The notes below the pieces were generated by a model. It saw only the letters and a program-made list of their open reading frames with translations. It had not been told where the DNA came from and made no database searches. Positions 33,956 to 42,191 of a stretch of DNA of 64,000 nucleotides are shown here, in pieces; within the stretch, counting starts at the first letter, position 1; each line of letters opens with the position of its first letter. The stretch is from CAVORD01 sp963698535 (GTDB lineage Bacteria > Bacteroidota > Bacteroidia > Bacteroidales > VadinHA17), in NCBI GenBank assembly GCA_963698535.1, contig CAVORD010000001.1:744001-808000 (forward strand), written 5' to 3'. The position numbers were made by a program, and so were the translations under genes.

Positions 33956-36412
33956 ATGAAGCTATCAGAGTTACGTGCGGGTGAGAAGGCATTTGTTGTG
34001 AGTGTTGACGGTAGTCTGGCTTTCCGGAAGAGGATTGCAGAGATGGGATTCATCACCGGTCAGCAGGTAACCAATATTAAGGCAGCGCCGCTCCGCGACC
34101 CCGTTGAATATTTACTGATGGGCTATAATGTATCCCTGAGAGCCAGCGAAGCCGACCTGATAGAGGTAGGGTTCTCCCTTACTGAGAATGGATCAGATGC
34201 CAGGGGAGGAAGACATAGAATGGGACGTATGCACCACTCAAGGCATAATGCTCCTGATCTGAAAAAATTGAAAATTGCCCTTGTGGGAAACCCCAACAGC
34301 GGCAAGACAACAATATTCAACTTTGCCTCCAAAATGAAAGAACGGGTAGGTAACTACTCCGGCGTTACCGTCGCCGCCAAGGAGGCGGAGATGAAGTGGG
34401 GCGATTACAACATTATACTCACAGACCTGCCCGGCACCTATTCACTCTCTTCTTTCACTCCTGAGGAGTTATATGTTATTGACTATCTGTTCAATGAGAA
34501 GCCCGATCTCATCATTAACGTAATAGACTCTTCAAATCTTGAACGTAACTTATTCCTTACCACACAGCTCCTCGACCTTGGTATTCCGATGATCCTGGCC
34601 CTCAATATGTGGGACGAGCTGAAGCGAAACGGCGATAAGCTAAAGACTACAGAACTCTCCGAGTTGCTGGGTATTCAGGTTATTCCAACCTCAGGCAAGC
34701 ATGGCGAGGGTATAAACGAACTTATGAGGGCCGCCACCAGCAACTCTGAGTGGAAGGGTAACAACAGGGGCAGGGCCACCATTAACTTTGGTGACGATAT
34801 TGAAAAGTCGGTGCGTCTCATCTCGGAGGCAATAAATTATGAGCGCGACGCTTATCACAGGATACCGGAAAGGCTTGTGGCCCTTAAACTGCTGGAGGAT
34901 CAGGATCTCTTTGCGGAAGGAGTGCCGGAGGGTGATAAGATCGTAAAACTGTCGAAGGATGAACAGTCAAGACTAAAGAGCCTCCTCGGCCGCGACTCTC
35001 TTACACTTATCAATGATGCCCGGTACGGATTTATCACAGGAGCCCTCAAGGAGACATTCACTGAAGGTGCAACCGATAAACTAAGATTGACAAGAAGGAT
35101 CGACTCGATACTTACTCATCACTGGGCCGGACTGCCTCTCTTCTTCGGACTTATCTGGCTGATGTTCTATTCCACATTCAGACTGGGAGAATACCCTGTG
35201 AGCCTCATTGAATCGGGAGTTGGCCTATTATCAAGCTTTCTGGGATCTGTTATCCCGGCGGGTATTTTCAACGATATGGTTGTGAACGGGATCATAGGCG
35301 GGGTGGGAGGTGTAATTGTTTTCCTTCCCAACATACTTATACTCTTCCTCTTTATCTCGCTGATGGAGGATACAGGTTATATGGCCCGTACGGCATTTAT
35401 AATGGATAAGGTGATGCACAGGGTTGGATTACACGGAAAGTCGTTTATTCCGCTTTTAATGGGTTTCGGATGCAATGTGCCGGCTGTGATGGCTACACGT
35501 ACCATTGAAAGCAAGCGCGACAGGCTGATAACGATGATGATAATTCCGTTCATGTCGTGCAGTGCCCGATTACCGGTTTATGCTCTCTTCATAAGCGCAT
35601 TCTTTGCCCAATACCGGTCAGGAATACTCTTCCTTCTATATTTTACCGGTGTCATCATTGCTTTTCTTACTGCTCTCTTCATGAACAGGACAATTTTCAA
35701 GAAACTGGAATCGCCTTTTATCATGGAGCTGCCGCCGTACCGCTTCCCGACCCTGAAGGCTGTACTGCGCCATATGTGGTTCAAATCGGGGTTCTTCCTA
35801 AAGAAAATGGGAGGGGTGATACTTATTTCTTCTGTTATAATATGGGCCCTCGGTTATTTCCCCACAGGCGGAAAAGAGGCTCTGCCGGAAGTAAATACAT
35901 TAACATCGGGAGGTGTACAGAATATACTTCCTGACCGTGGCTCAAATCCATGGCCGGACATTGTAGCCGAAAGTGGAATTCCTGAAACAGTAAGGGTGCC
36001 GGGGCAAATGGACAGCTCTTATCTTGCCTCACTTGGAAGGTTTTTCTCACCGGTATTCAGTCCCCTTGGATTCGATTGGAAGATGAGCGTAGGTATTTTA
36101 TCCGGACTGGCAGCCAAGGAGGTGGTGGTGAGCACCATGGGTGTCCTATATCATACCGGTGAGAGCAATGCTAATGGTATGACCCTCGATTCTCGGATAA
36201 GAAGCAGCGATAGCAGCGAACTTGCTCCGTGGAGGGCTTTCTCCTTTATGATCTTTATCCTTCTCTACTTCCCGTGTATTGGTACCCTGGCTGCGATAAA
36301 ACGGGAGAGCGGAAGCACCGGCTGGATGATCTTTACGCTCTTTATGACAACAGGTATTGCATGGCTGGCAGCTTTTGCGGTCTATCAGACAGGATTACTG
36401 ATTGTTGGATAG
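33956..36412 (+). CDS. feoB: Fused FeoA-FeoB ferrous iron transporter
   Basis: Imports Fe(II) across the inner membrane. FeoA SH3-like domain occupies residues 1-72 (MKLSELRAGEKAFVVSVDG, AEMGFITGQQV), then a His-rich linker (about 86-98, RHRMGRMHHSRH), then the FeoB G domain with GNPNSGKTT (111-119) and G3 DLPGTYSL, and the polytopic permease with two gates and the motif FIPLLMGFGCNVPAVMATRTIESKRDR. ATG 33956 begins the FeoA domain; a TTG 36 bp earlier only extends it with unlikely residues. FeoA-FeoB fusion is common in Bacteroidota. No clear Fur box was found. AGTTGGC repeats follow. Confidence 0.95.
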   Translation: MKLSELRAGEKAFVVSVDGSLAFRKRIAEMGFITGQQVTNIKAAPLRDPVEYLLMGYNVSLRASEADLIEVGFSLTENGSDARGGRHRMGRMHHSRHNAPDLKKLKIALVGNPNSGKTTIFNFASKMKERVGNYSGVTVAAKEAEMKWGDYNIILTDLPGTYSLSSFTPEELYVIDYLFNEKPDLIINVIDSSNLERNLFLTTQLLDLGIPMILALNMWDELKRNGDKLKTTELSELLGIQVIPTSGKHGEGINELMRAATSNSEWKGNNRGRATINFGDDIEKSVRLISEAINYERDAYHRIPERLVALKLLEDQDLFAEGVPEGDKIVKLSKDEQSRLKSLLGRDSLTLINDARYGFITGALKETFTEGATDKLRLTRRIDSILTHHWAGLPLFFGLIWLMFYSTFRLGEYPVSLIESGVGLLSSFLGSVIPAGIFNDMVVNGIIGGVGGVIVFLPNILILFLFISLMEDTGYMARTAFIMDKVMHRVGLHGKSFIPLLMGFGCNVPAVMATRTIESKRDRLITMMIIPFMSCSARLPVYALFISAFFAQYRSGILFLLYFTGVIIAFLTALFMNRTIFKKLESPFIMELPPYRFPTLKAVLRHMWFKSGFFLKKMGGVILISSVIIWALGYFPTGGKEALPEVNTLTSGGVQNILPDRGSNPWPDIVAESGIPETVRVPGQMDSSYLASLGRFFSPVFSPLGFDWKMSVGILSGLAAKEVVVSTMGVLYHTGESNANGMTLDSRIRSSDSSELAPWRAFSFMIFILLYFPCIGTLAAIKRESGSTGWMIFTLFMTTGIAWLAAFAVYQTGLLIVG

Positions 36413-36415
36413 AAA

Positions 36416-36479
36416 GGCAGTTGGCCAGCCTTCGCTGAAGCTTCGGCCGGTAAAACAGTTGGCAATTGGCAGTTGGCAA
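36416..36479. repeat. Broken AGTTGGC array with inserted palindrome
   Basis: GGCAGTTGGC, then an imperfect palindrome rich in TTCGCTGAAGCTTCGG (about 36424-36450), then AACAGTTGGC-AATTGGC-AGTTGGC. Lies between feoB and the convergent PAP2 gene. Confidence 0.7.
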
Positions 36480-36510
36480 TTATAAGCAAGTAAGAGGAGA
36501 AACAACTGCT

Positions 36511-37272
36511 TCAGAATCGGAAAGAGAAATATAATCCGGTGTAGTTATCCTCAGTGACAGGGACAAGGGTCACATTCTTACTTTGGATAAAAGGGTTCCA
36601 GTCGCCAAGTGGATTGTATCGGTAGACCAGGTGGGTGACAAGCATGCCGGTGCCTGCTCCGAAGAGGACGTCTGAAAGCCAGTGCCTGTTGTTGACGATC
36701 CTCAGTGCTCCCGTAGCCGTTGAAAAAGCAAATCCTGAATAGGCAATAACCGGACTTGTATCCCTGAACTCATGGTAAAGTACTGTTGCATTGGCAAAGG
36801 CATTGGATGTATGTCCGGAGGGGAATGCATAGGGAGCACCCGTTGGCCGGGTTTTGCCGACAATTTGCTTTAACGATCTTGTTATCAGACTTGTAACGAC
36901 AACAGAGACAACCAGGTTCTTCGTCTGGTCGAACCAGTGATTTTCCGATTCAATTCCTGCGATATCAGCTATATACATAATCGGTACAGGAGCATACTGC
37001 AGGTAATCGTCAATATCGGTATGATAATCAGGTCCTAAGCGGTCAACCACCCGATCGGAAAGGTTGATCTCTATCCGGCTGTGGTTTAGTGCAATGCCGG
37101 CAAGCAGTAGTCCTGCCGGCAGAGCCGCCTCTTTAAGGAAAAAGGAACAGCCTCCGCTATTCAAAGTTGAATCGGGAGGCTGTGAATATGTAATAACTGT
37201 GTTATTGATTATCAGGAGAGCCAATATCAATAATGCATATCTGAATAAACCATAGGTTTCTCTGTCTGCCAT
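36511..37272 (-). CDS. PAP2 family lipid phosphatase
   Basis: A 253-residue membrane phosphatase of the type-2 phosphatidic acid phosphatase family. The three catalytic motifs are KQIVGKTRPTG (KxxxxxxRP), FPSGHTSN (PSGH) and STATGALRIVNNRHWLSDVLFG (SRxxxxxHxxxD type), which give the conserved Arg, His and Asp. An N-terminal signal or anchor helix comes first (YALLILALLIINNTVITYS). It acts on lipid phosphates at the outer face of the inner membrane. The C-terminal part is beta-rich (VTLVPVTEDNYTGLYFSFRF), suggesting a link to the outer membrane. Confidence 0.92.
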   Translation of the reverse strand: MADRETYGLFRYALLILALLIINNTVITYSQPPDSTLNSGGCSFFLKEAALPAGLLLAGIALNHSRIEINLSDRVVDRLGPDYHTDIDDYLQYAPVPIMYIADIAGIESENHWFDQTKNLVVSVVVTSLITRSLKQIVGKTRPTGAPYAFPSGHTSNAFANATVLYHEFRDTSPVIAYSGFAFSTATGALRIVNNRHWLSDVLFGAGTGMLVTHLVYRYNPLGDWNPFIQSKNVTLVPVTEDNYTGLYFSFRF

Positions 37273-37313
37273 TACCTTCTTTGTTGCTGCTCTCCGCAGT
37301 AACTATTTAAATG

Positions 37314-37769
37314 CTATTTCTCAGTAAATCCTTCCTGCAGCAGAGTAGGATAAACATAACCATAACCAAAATCCCTGTCGAGGGTTACAATACCTGTAAT
37401 GGTAACTATTTGTCCTACTTCAAACTCTTCGTCGGTTGTAATTGTAAGGTCAAATAGTCCTTCAAACTCTGTTCCGTCCTGAACATGAACCCAGTTCTTT
37501 CCCATTATGGAAGGATTGTACTTCGTTACCTCGCCTTTTACCTTAACAACAGATCCTGACAATGAGGTTCTGTTTTCCATGATCTGAGCGATAGATGTAT
37601 AACCTTCTGGTATTTCAATCTTTACATTCTTTTTCTCAATAGTTACTTCAGCTTTGTAGTCGGCACTGATCTCCTGCTCTCCGTCCACAACCTTAACTGC
37701 CGGACCTTTGTTTGAATTACATGAGAAGAGGATCATTGCTGCTCCGATGAAGAATAATTGCTTTATCAT
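37314..37769 (-). CDS. OB-fold lipoprotein
   Basis: From ATG 37769 a 151-residue lipoprotein (MIKQLFFIGAAMILFSC, Cys 17), preferred over the longer frame from 37805 because it starts exactly at the signal. Residues about 65-145 resemble a nucleic-acid-type OB fold seen in exported Bacteroidota proteins: VVKVKGEVTKYNPSIMGKNWVHVQDGTE, FDLTITTDEEFEVGQIVTITGIVTLDRDFGYG. Function is unknown. It lies 42 bp before the PAP2 gene on the same strand and may be in one operon. Confidence 0.72.
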   Translation of the reverse strand: MIKQLFFIGAAMILFSCNSNKGPAVKVVDGEQEISADYKAEVTIEKKNVKIEIPEGYTSIAQIMENRTSLSGSVVKVKGEVTKYNPSIMGKNWVHVQDGTEFEGLFDLTITTDEEFEVGQIVTITGIVTLDRDFGYGYVYPTLLQEGFTEK

Positions 37770-37913
37770 TTCTGTTCGTTTTAATGTTTCTGCAAAATAA
37801 GTCATAATTCACCAACTTCTCAAGAAAGAGTGATTTATCACCTCTTTTTGGGCACTACATAGCTTTAAATAAAGATGAGTATTATATTTAAGGTGATTTA
37901 AAAGCTTCAAACT

Positions 37914-38987
37914 ATGAAAAGAACGGTTACGGCAATCACTCTGATTCTATCGGTTATTATTCTGAACTCCTGCACTGATGGCAACAGGGGCGGGGCAACG
38001 ACAAAAAATGTCCGTCAGCCTGTCGACACTATCGGTTTTGCACAATACCCATGGCAGATGGACAGTCTGATGCAACGTATGACAAGGGCAAATGCCTGGC
38101 AGGAGGAAGATGGCGAACCATGGAAGCTTGCGATCTGTCCGCACGATGACTACACCTATGTAGGCGGATTATATCCTCAACTGCTTCAGCATGTTAAGGC
38201 ACCTAACCTTATCCTGATCGGAGTTGCTCACAAGGCAGCATCGCTGGGCATTGAGGGATCGCTGGTCTTCGACAGCTTCACACATTGGAGAGGACCATGG
38301 TCGGACGTTCCCGTATCATCGGCAAGGGAGGACCTTTTTTCAAAACTGGAGGGTTATGCCATTATAAGTGACACTCTGCAAAGGGTTGAACACTCGGTAG
38401 AATCGATGGTTCCGTTCCTTCAGTATTTTAACAGGGAAGTATCAATCGTATCTATTCTGGTACCGGCAATGAGTCCGGAGAGGATGGAAGAGTGCGGAAA
38501 TGCCCTTGCCACGGCCATCAGCGAAGTTGCTGCCAGTCGCGGATGGGAGTGGGGCACCGATTATTCCATTATTGTCACCACCGATGCTGTACATTACGGC
38601 AATGAGGATTGGGGCGGTGCCGACAGGGCGTATTTCGGCTGTGATGATGCCGGCAATGCGAAAGCACGGGACCATGAGGCTGAGATTATAGAGAACTGTC
38701 TCGCCGGAGAGGTAGGAAAACCCAATTTCCGTCTTTTCAGCGATTATACATTGAATAAAGACAATTTCAGGGAGTATAAATGGACCTGGTGCGGCAGATA
38801 TTCTGTCCCTGTGGCACTATATACATCGTATTTCCTTAATAATGAACAACTTCTGAAGGGAGAAGAGATCGGATACTCAACCAGCATTACTTCCGAACAT
38901 ATTCCTGTGGATGATCTGTTGATGGGACGAACAGCCATTGCAACCGATTGTCACTGGGTTGGATATGCGGCTGTAGGGTATAGATAA
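37914..38987 (+). CDS. MEMO-family lipoprotein (AmmeMemoRadiSam protein B-like)
   Basis: A 357-residue protein with a lipoprotein signal (TLILSVIILNSC, Cys 20). It has the MEMO order of metal-site segments: ICPHDDYTYVGG (H77), LIGVAHKA (H106) and later STTDAVHYG-type sequence (VTTDAVHYGNEDWGG) with the conserved His. MEMO proteins resemble non-haem iron dioxygenases; the AmmeMemoRadiSam partners are not in the window. Being exported is unusual for cytoplasmic MEMO. Function is unknown. Confidence 0.8.
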   Translation: MKRTVTAITLILSVIILNSCTDGNRGGATTKNVRQPVDTIGFAQYPWQMDSLMQRMTRANAWQEEDGEPWKLAICPHDDYTYVGGLYPQLLQHVKAPNLILIGVAHKAASLGIEGSLVFDSFTHWRGPWSDVPVSSAREDLFSKLEGYAIISDTLQRVEHSVESMVPFLQYFNREVSIVSILVPAMSPERMEECGNALATAISEVAASRGWEWGTDYSIIVTTDAVHYGNEDWGGADRAYFGCDDAGNAKARDHEAEIIENCLAGEVGKPNFRLFSDYTLNKDNFREYKWTWCGRYSVPVALYTSYFLNNEQLLKGEEIGYSTSITSEHIPVDDLLMGRTAIATDCHWVGYAAVGYR

Positions 38988-38989
38988 AT

Positions 38990-39119
38990 CCGGTAACCGG
39001 TAACCGGTAACAGGTAATCGGTAATCGGTATTCGGTATTCGGTAATTAATGTTATGGCGTTGATGGTGTTATGGTGTTATGGTTAAGTTTATGGGGTTAT
39101 ACAGTTGGTGTTATGGTGT
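38990..39119. repeat. Composite tandem repeat region, copy 3 (no core)
   Basis: GGTAACC/GGTAATC/GGTATTC heptamers (about seven) followed by GTTATGGT/GTTATGGC octamers, the same order as copy 1 at 21931. No 26-nt core was found. It starts within a few bases of the MEMO stop codon. Confidence 0.8.
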
Positions 39120-39738
39120 AAAGCTTCGGTTGGAAGGGAAGGCAACAGGCAACCAGGCTTCGGTTTATGCGTCATTGCGAGGAGTTTACGACGCGGCAAT
39201 CTCATGAGAACTGGTAGGAGTTATTAGATCAGGTTCCTGCATTACATCGATTTTCACAAAGCCATATTTGATAGGGAAGAGCTGATCGGATTTGTTTCCG
39301 ATCCCAATATGATCCTTATTATTTCTATTTAACATAATATTAATTATAGGGTAAACCCAAGGAAATTCCGTAATACTTGCAGTTTGTAACATAAAATCCA
39401 GAGCCGAAGGACTGGAACATCGCCATCGCTCTTCCTGCCCGAACAGCCACGGCTGTTCGTCCTATGACAAGCGAATTTCCGCTCCCACATTCCTCACCTT
39501 CGTTCACCAACACTTTGAATAACGAATAACGATCAACGAATTATGATCTGAGAAGCACTAAATCAAAAATCGACATTCGTTGATCGGTGTTCTTAAATCA
39601 TTTTCTTCCCAACCTACGTTCACCACCCTTTGAATATCGAATATAGCCTGCCGGCTGGCAGGGATCAACGAATTGTGATCTGAGAAGTTTTAATTCAAAA
39701 TTCGACATTCATTAATCGGTGTTCTTAAATCTTTTTTC
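39120..39738. repeat. Non-coding region with an imperfect tandem duplication
   Basis: No gene was recognised in this 620-bp region. Bases 39501-39609 and 39617-39738 are imperfect direct copies (CGTTCACC...ATCAACGAATT.TGATCTGAGAAG...CGACATTC.TT.ATCGGTGTTCTTAAATC). The second copy carries a 16-nt palindrome CCTGCCGGCTGGCAGG (39647-39662) that the first lacks. Confidence 0.75.
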
Positions 39739-39744
39739 CAGGCG

Positions 39745-40218
39745 TCACCTTGTAATCCGTTCCCGCAAGGCCCGGCTTTTTTCCTGGGGTGACTTGCCAT
39801 TTATTGGGATAACAATTTTGGCTGAAGTCAAAAGATGGCCGGCTAAAGCACCTCCTCCGATCAGAATCGGGGCCCCCACAACAGCAAAAAGAAGATCCTG
39901 ACCATCATCTCCGAGCGAATTAATTATTATTGTACTTGCCAGCAATCCTGCTCCCATTCCCACATAAGTTACAAGGTCGTGTTTTGATTTGTTCCTGATT
40001 TTCAGCTCGTTAACATTATCCCAATTGAAATTATACTCCCTTGAAAGGGTAATCATCGATGGTCTTGAATAGACCAGCAAGACTGAGTCATTAAAAGATC
40101 CAAGGTTCTTTTTCCTTACGATCTGGTTGTCTGTGGTCTGAAGCCATACCTCATATCTTTGTCCGGAAAGAGATGACAGAGCCATGACCAGTAGCAGCAG
40201 CGTCAACAGTTTTTTCAT
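39745..40218 (-). CDS. Exported protein with a hydrophobic C-terminal hairpin
   Basis: A 157-residue protein with a signal peptide (MKKLLTLLLLVMALSSLSGQ), a small beta domain (YEVWLQTTDNQIVRKKNLGSFNDSVLLVYSR) and two hydrophobic segments (TYVGMGAGLLASTIIINSLG; LLFAVVGAPILIGGGALAGHLL). A basic tail follows. No family was recognised. A 16-bp perfect palindrome lies about 40 bp upstream. Single gene. Confidence 0.65.
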   Translation of the reverse strand: MKKLLTLLLLVMALSSLSGQRYEVWLQTTDNQIVRKKNLGSFNDSVLLVYSRPSMITLSREYNFNWDNVNELKIRNKSKHDLVTYVGMGAGLLASTIIINSLGDDGQDLLFAVVGAPILIGGGALAGHLLTSAKIVIPINGKSPQEKSRALRERITR

Positions 40219-40257
40219 CCTTGTCTTTGTTTAGGGTTTGCTTATCAGAAAAGGAAG

Positions 40258-40273
40258 TTAAGAAATTTCTTAA
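40258..40273. promoter_or_regulatory. Perfect 16-bp palindrome TTAAGAAATTTCTTAA
   Basis: It stands 40 bp upstream of the minus-strand gene starting at 40218. Placement fits an operator, but no regulator can be matched to it. Confidence 0.35.
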
Positions 40274-40392
40274 TCACGGAGCCTGAAAATCTGCCACTAT
40301 TTTACATACAGATCACCGACCCCGCCATCCCAAAATCTATATTTTTCATTTAAATAAGATCTCTGTTTGTTTTTTAACTCTATCCTTAATCC

Positions 40393-40400
40393 TACTTTTG
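40393..40400 (+). promoter_or_regulatory. -7 element (TACTTTTG) with long leader
   Basis: TTTG near 40367, then 23 bp, then TACTTTTG. The 19 nt at 40388-40406 are identical to 48642-48660. The next gene starts 200 bp downstream, so the transcript would have a leader of about 190 nt; no riboswitch was recognised in it. Together with the palindrome at 40258 this accounts for the 383-bp gap. Confidence 0.55.
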
Positions 40401-40601
40401 CAGCCTCAGCTAGAATAATAGATTGTGCGAAATTCTCTGTCTTTGGTTACCTATTTATCGAAACCGATATATAAGATAACAATGAGCTGAAATCTAATTT
40501 TATATTCGATCTGAGAAAATATTTTTTACGAAAAAAGGGCTAACTTATACAATCTAAAATTATCCACACCTCCCCTCAGATTTAAAACCAATAAAGAGTA
40601 T

Positions 40602-41792
40602 ATGTCAGAGTTTACAGATAAAAAAGAAGAAAGAGTTGCTAAACTGCTGGAGGTATCAAGGCTGCTATTGGAATCGGGGAATGCACGGAGCTTCATAATC
40701 AGTAACAAAGCATTTATCGATCAGGTCATACCCTCAGATTTCATAAGTCTGTTCGATGTTCTTCTTAAGGAAGGTTATGAAATGGAGGGAATGAAAGTAT
40801 TGACGAATAAAGTATTGAATATATTTCGTTTACCTATCGAATCTTATGAACGGATCGCACCGGAACCCAATTCATTCCTCTATATTCTTGAACAGAATAA
40901 CGCCGAAATGGTGCGTGTACTCGATAAGATACGTCCGGTTTTTAAGGCATTTGTAAAAGAGCCAAAGGATAAGAAGCTCATTAATGAACTTAAAGTTCTT
41001 TTTTCTAAACTGGAGCTTTTTGTAAGGCACTATACAATTAAAGAGAATGTACTTTTCCCTCTCATAGAAAGAAGATGGGAGGATTATCGCTGCCTTCAGA
41101 TCATGTGGTCGTTCCATGATGACATCAGGAAAAATATAAGGATAGTTATTGATCAGCTATCGACCGGAATGGTTGATAATAAAACGTTTAACAGATGTGT
41201 GGGTGATATATTCTTTAATATGCTTTCCATTAAGTTCCGCGAAGAGCATATACTCTTCCCTTATATCCTTGCCACAATTGATGATAATGAAATGTCAATG
41301 ATGAACCGTGAAGGTTTCGATATAGGATTCCCCTATATTGTTCCGCCGGCATCTAAGACAGAACAGGCTAATGCCCGATTGGAGGATGGAATGGTAAACC
41401 TTGGAACAGGAACACTAAACACTGAACAGATAAAGCTTATTTTCAATCATCTGCCGGTGGATATTACATTTGTGGATGAGAATAACAGGGTGCAATACTT
41501 CTCTACACCCAAAAAGCGCATATTTCCCCGGACAAATGCCATTATCGGACGGGAAGTGAACAACTGTCACCCCCCTGAGAGTGTTCATGTGGTTGAACAG
41601 ATTGTGGAGTCGTTCAGAAAGGGAGAAAAGGATAGCGCTCAATTCTGGATTAAGGTGAAAGGCGAATATATTCTGATCCAGTATTTTGCGATCAGGGATG
41701 ATAAAGGAGGCTATAAGGGTGTAATAGAGGTTTCTCAGGAGATAACCGAGATCAAAGCCCTGGAAGGTGAAAAAAGACTACTCGACTGGTAA
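40602..41792 (+). CDS. DUF438 / hemerythrin HHE / PAS domain sensor protein
   Basis: A 396-residue cytoplasmic protein with the three-domain order typical of the DUF438 family. The helical DUF438 part is residues 5-75. A hemerythrin-like cation-binding bundle (about 85-225) has metal-ligand candidates in RHYTIKENVLFPLIE, WSFHDDI and KFREEHILFPYI. A PAS domain (about 270-390) contains FVDENNRVQYFSTPKKRIFPR and the CHPPESVHVV motif. Such proteins probably sense oxygen, NO or redox through a diiron site and may bind haem at the PAS. No output domain is fused. The gene converges on the short tetR. Confidence 0.9.
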   Translation: MSEFTDKKEERVAKLLEVSRLLLESGNARSFIISNKAFIDQVIPSDFISLFDVLLKEGYEMEGMKVLTNKVLNIFRLPIESYERIAPEPNSFLYILEQNNAEMVRVLDKIRPVFKAFVKEPKDKKLINELKVLFSKLELFVRHYTIKENVLFPLIERRWEDYRCLQIMWSFHDDIRKNIRIVIDQLSTGMVDNKTFNRCVGDIFFNMLSIKFREEHILFPYILATIDDNEMSMMNREGFDIGFPYIVPPASKTEQANARLEDGMVNLGTGTLNTEQIKLIFNHLPVDITFVDENNRVQYFSTPKKRIFPRTNAIIGREVNNCHPPESVHVVEQIVESFRKGEKDSAQFWIKVKGEYILIQYFAIRDDKGGYKGVIEVSQEITEIKALEGEKRLLDW

Positions 41793-41815
41793 GGATCTAT
41801 CAGGATAATGGAAGG

Positions 41816-42190
41816 TTATTTCTTCTCCATCCAATCCTTTAACTCAAAGAAGGATCTGCTCTTAAACGCATACTCAAGGTATGAATAGATCTCAAGTACA
41901 TTGTTTCCTTCCGTATTGTTGAGCTCCCTAAGTAACATCTCTCTGTTATTCCTGAATTCTGTCATAATAAACCACAGTATATCATAATCGATATAAAAGA
42001 GGTTTACCATCTCCTTAAAAATTTCTTTCACCACCTTCTGATATAGATTCTCTTTGGACCTGAAATAGTAATGTATTGCAGCCTTATTAACACCTGCAGT
42101 ATCAGCAATCCTTTGAAGTGTGGTACCGTGAAAACCATATACCAGGAAGACAGACTTAGCCGAATCATATATTCTCTTCTCCGGAGTCAT
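41816..42190 (-). CDS. Short TetR/AcrR family regulator
   Basis: A 124-residue protein with a complete N-terminal HTH (residues 5-50: RIYDSAKSVFLVYGFHGTTLQRIADTAGVNKAAIHYYFRSKENLYQKVV). The ligand-binding part is only about 70 residues, where 130 is normal, so it may be truncated or a short natural form. Its ATG lies one base past the stop of the barrel gene in the same operon. It is the second TetR in that operon, together with the full-length one at 47922. Sensing ability is doubtful. Confidence 0.78.
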   Translation of the reverse strand: MTPEKRIYDSAKSVFLVYGFHGTTLQRIADTAGVNKAAIHYYFRSKENLYQKVVKEIFKEMVNLFYIDYDILWFIMTEFRNNREMLLRELNNTEGNNVLEIYSYLEYAFKSRSFFELKDWMEKK

Positions 42191-42191
42191 A

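Noticed and set aside
40401..40601. Riboswitch in the long leader of the DUF438 gene
   Set aside because: No known aptamer core or terminator-antiterminator pair could be recognised by eye; kept only as an observation about leader length.
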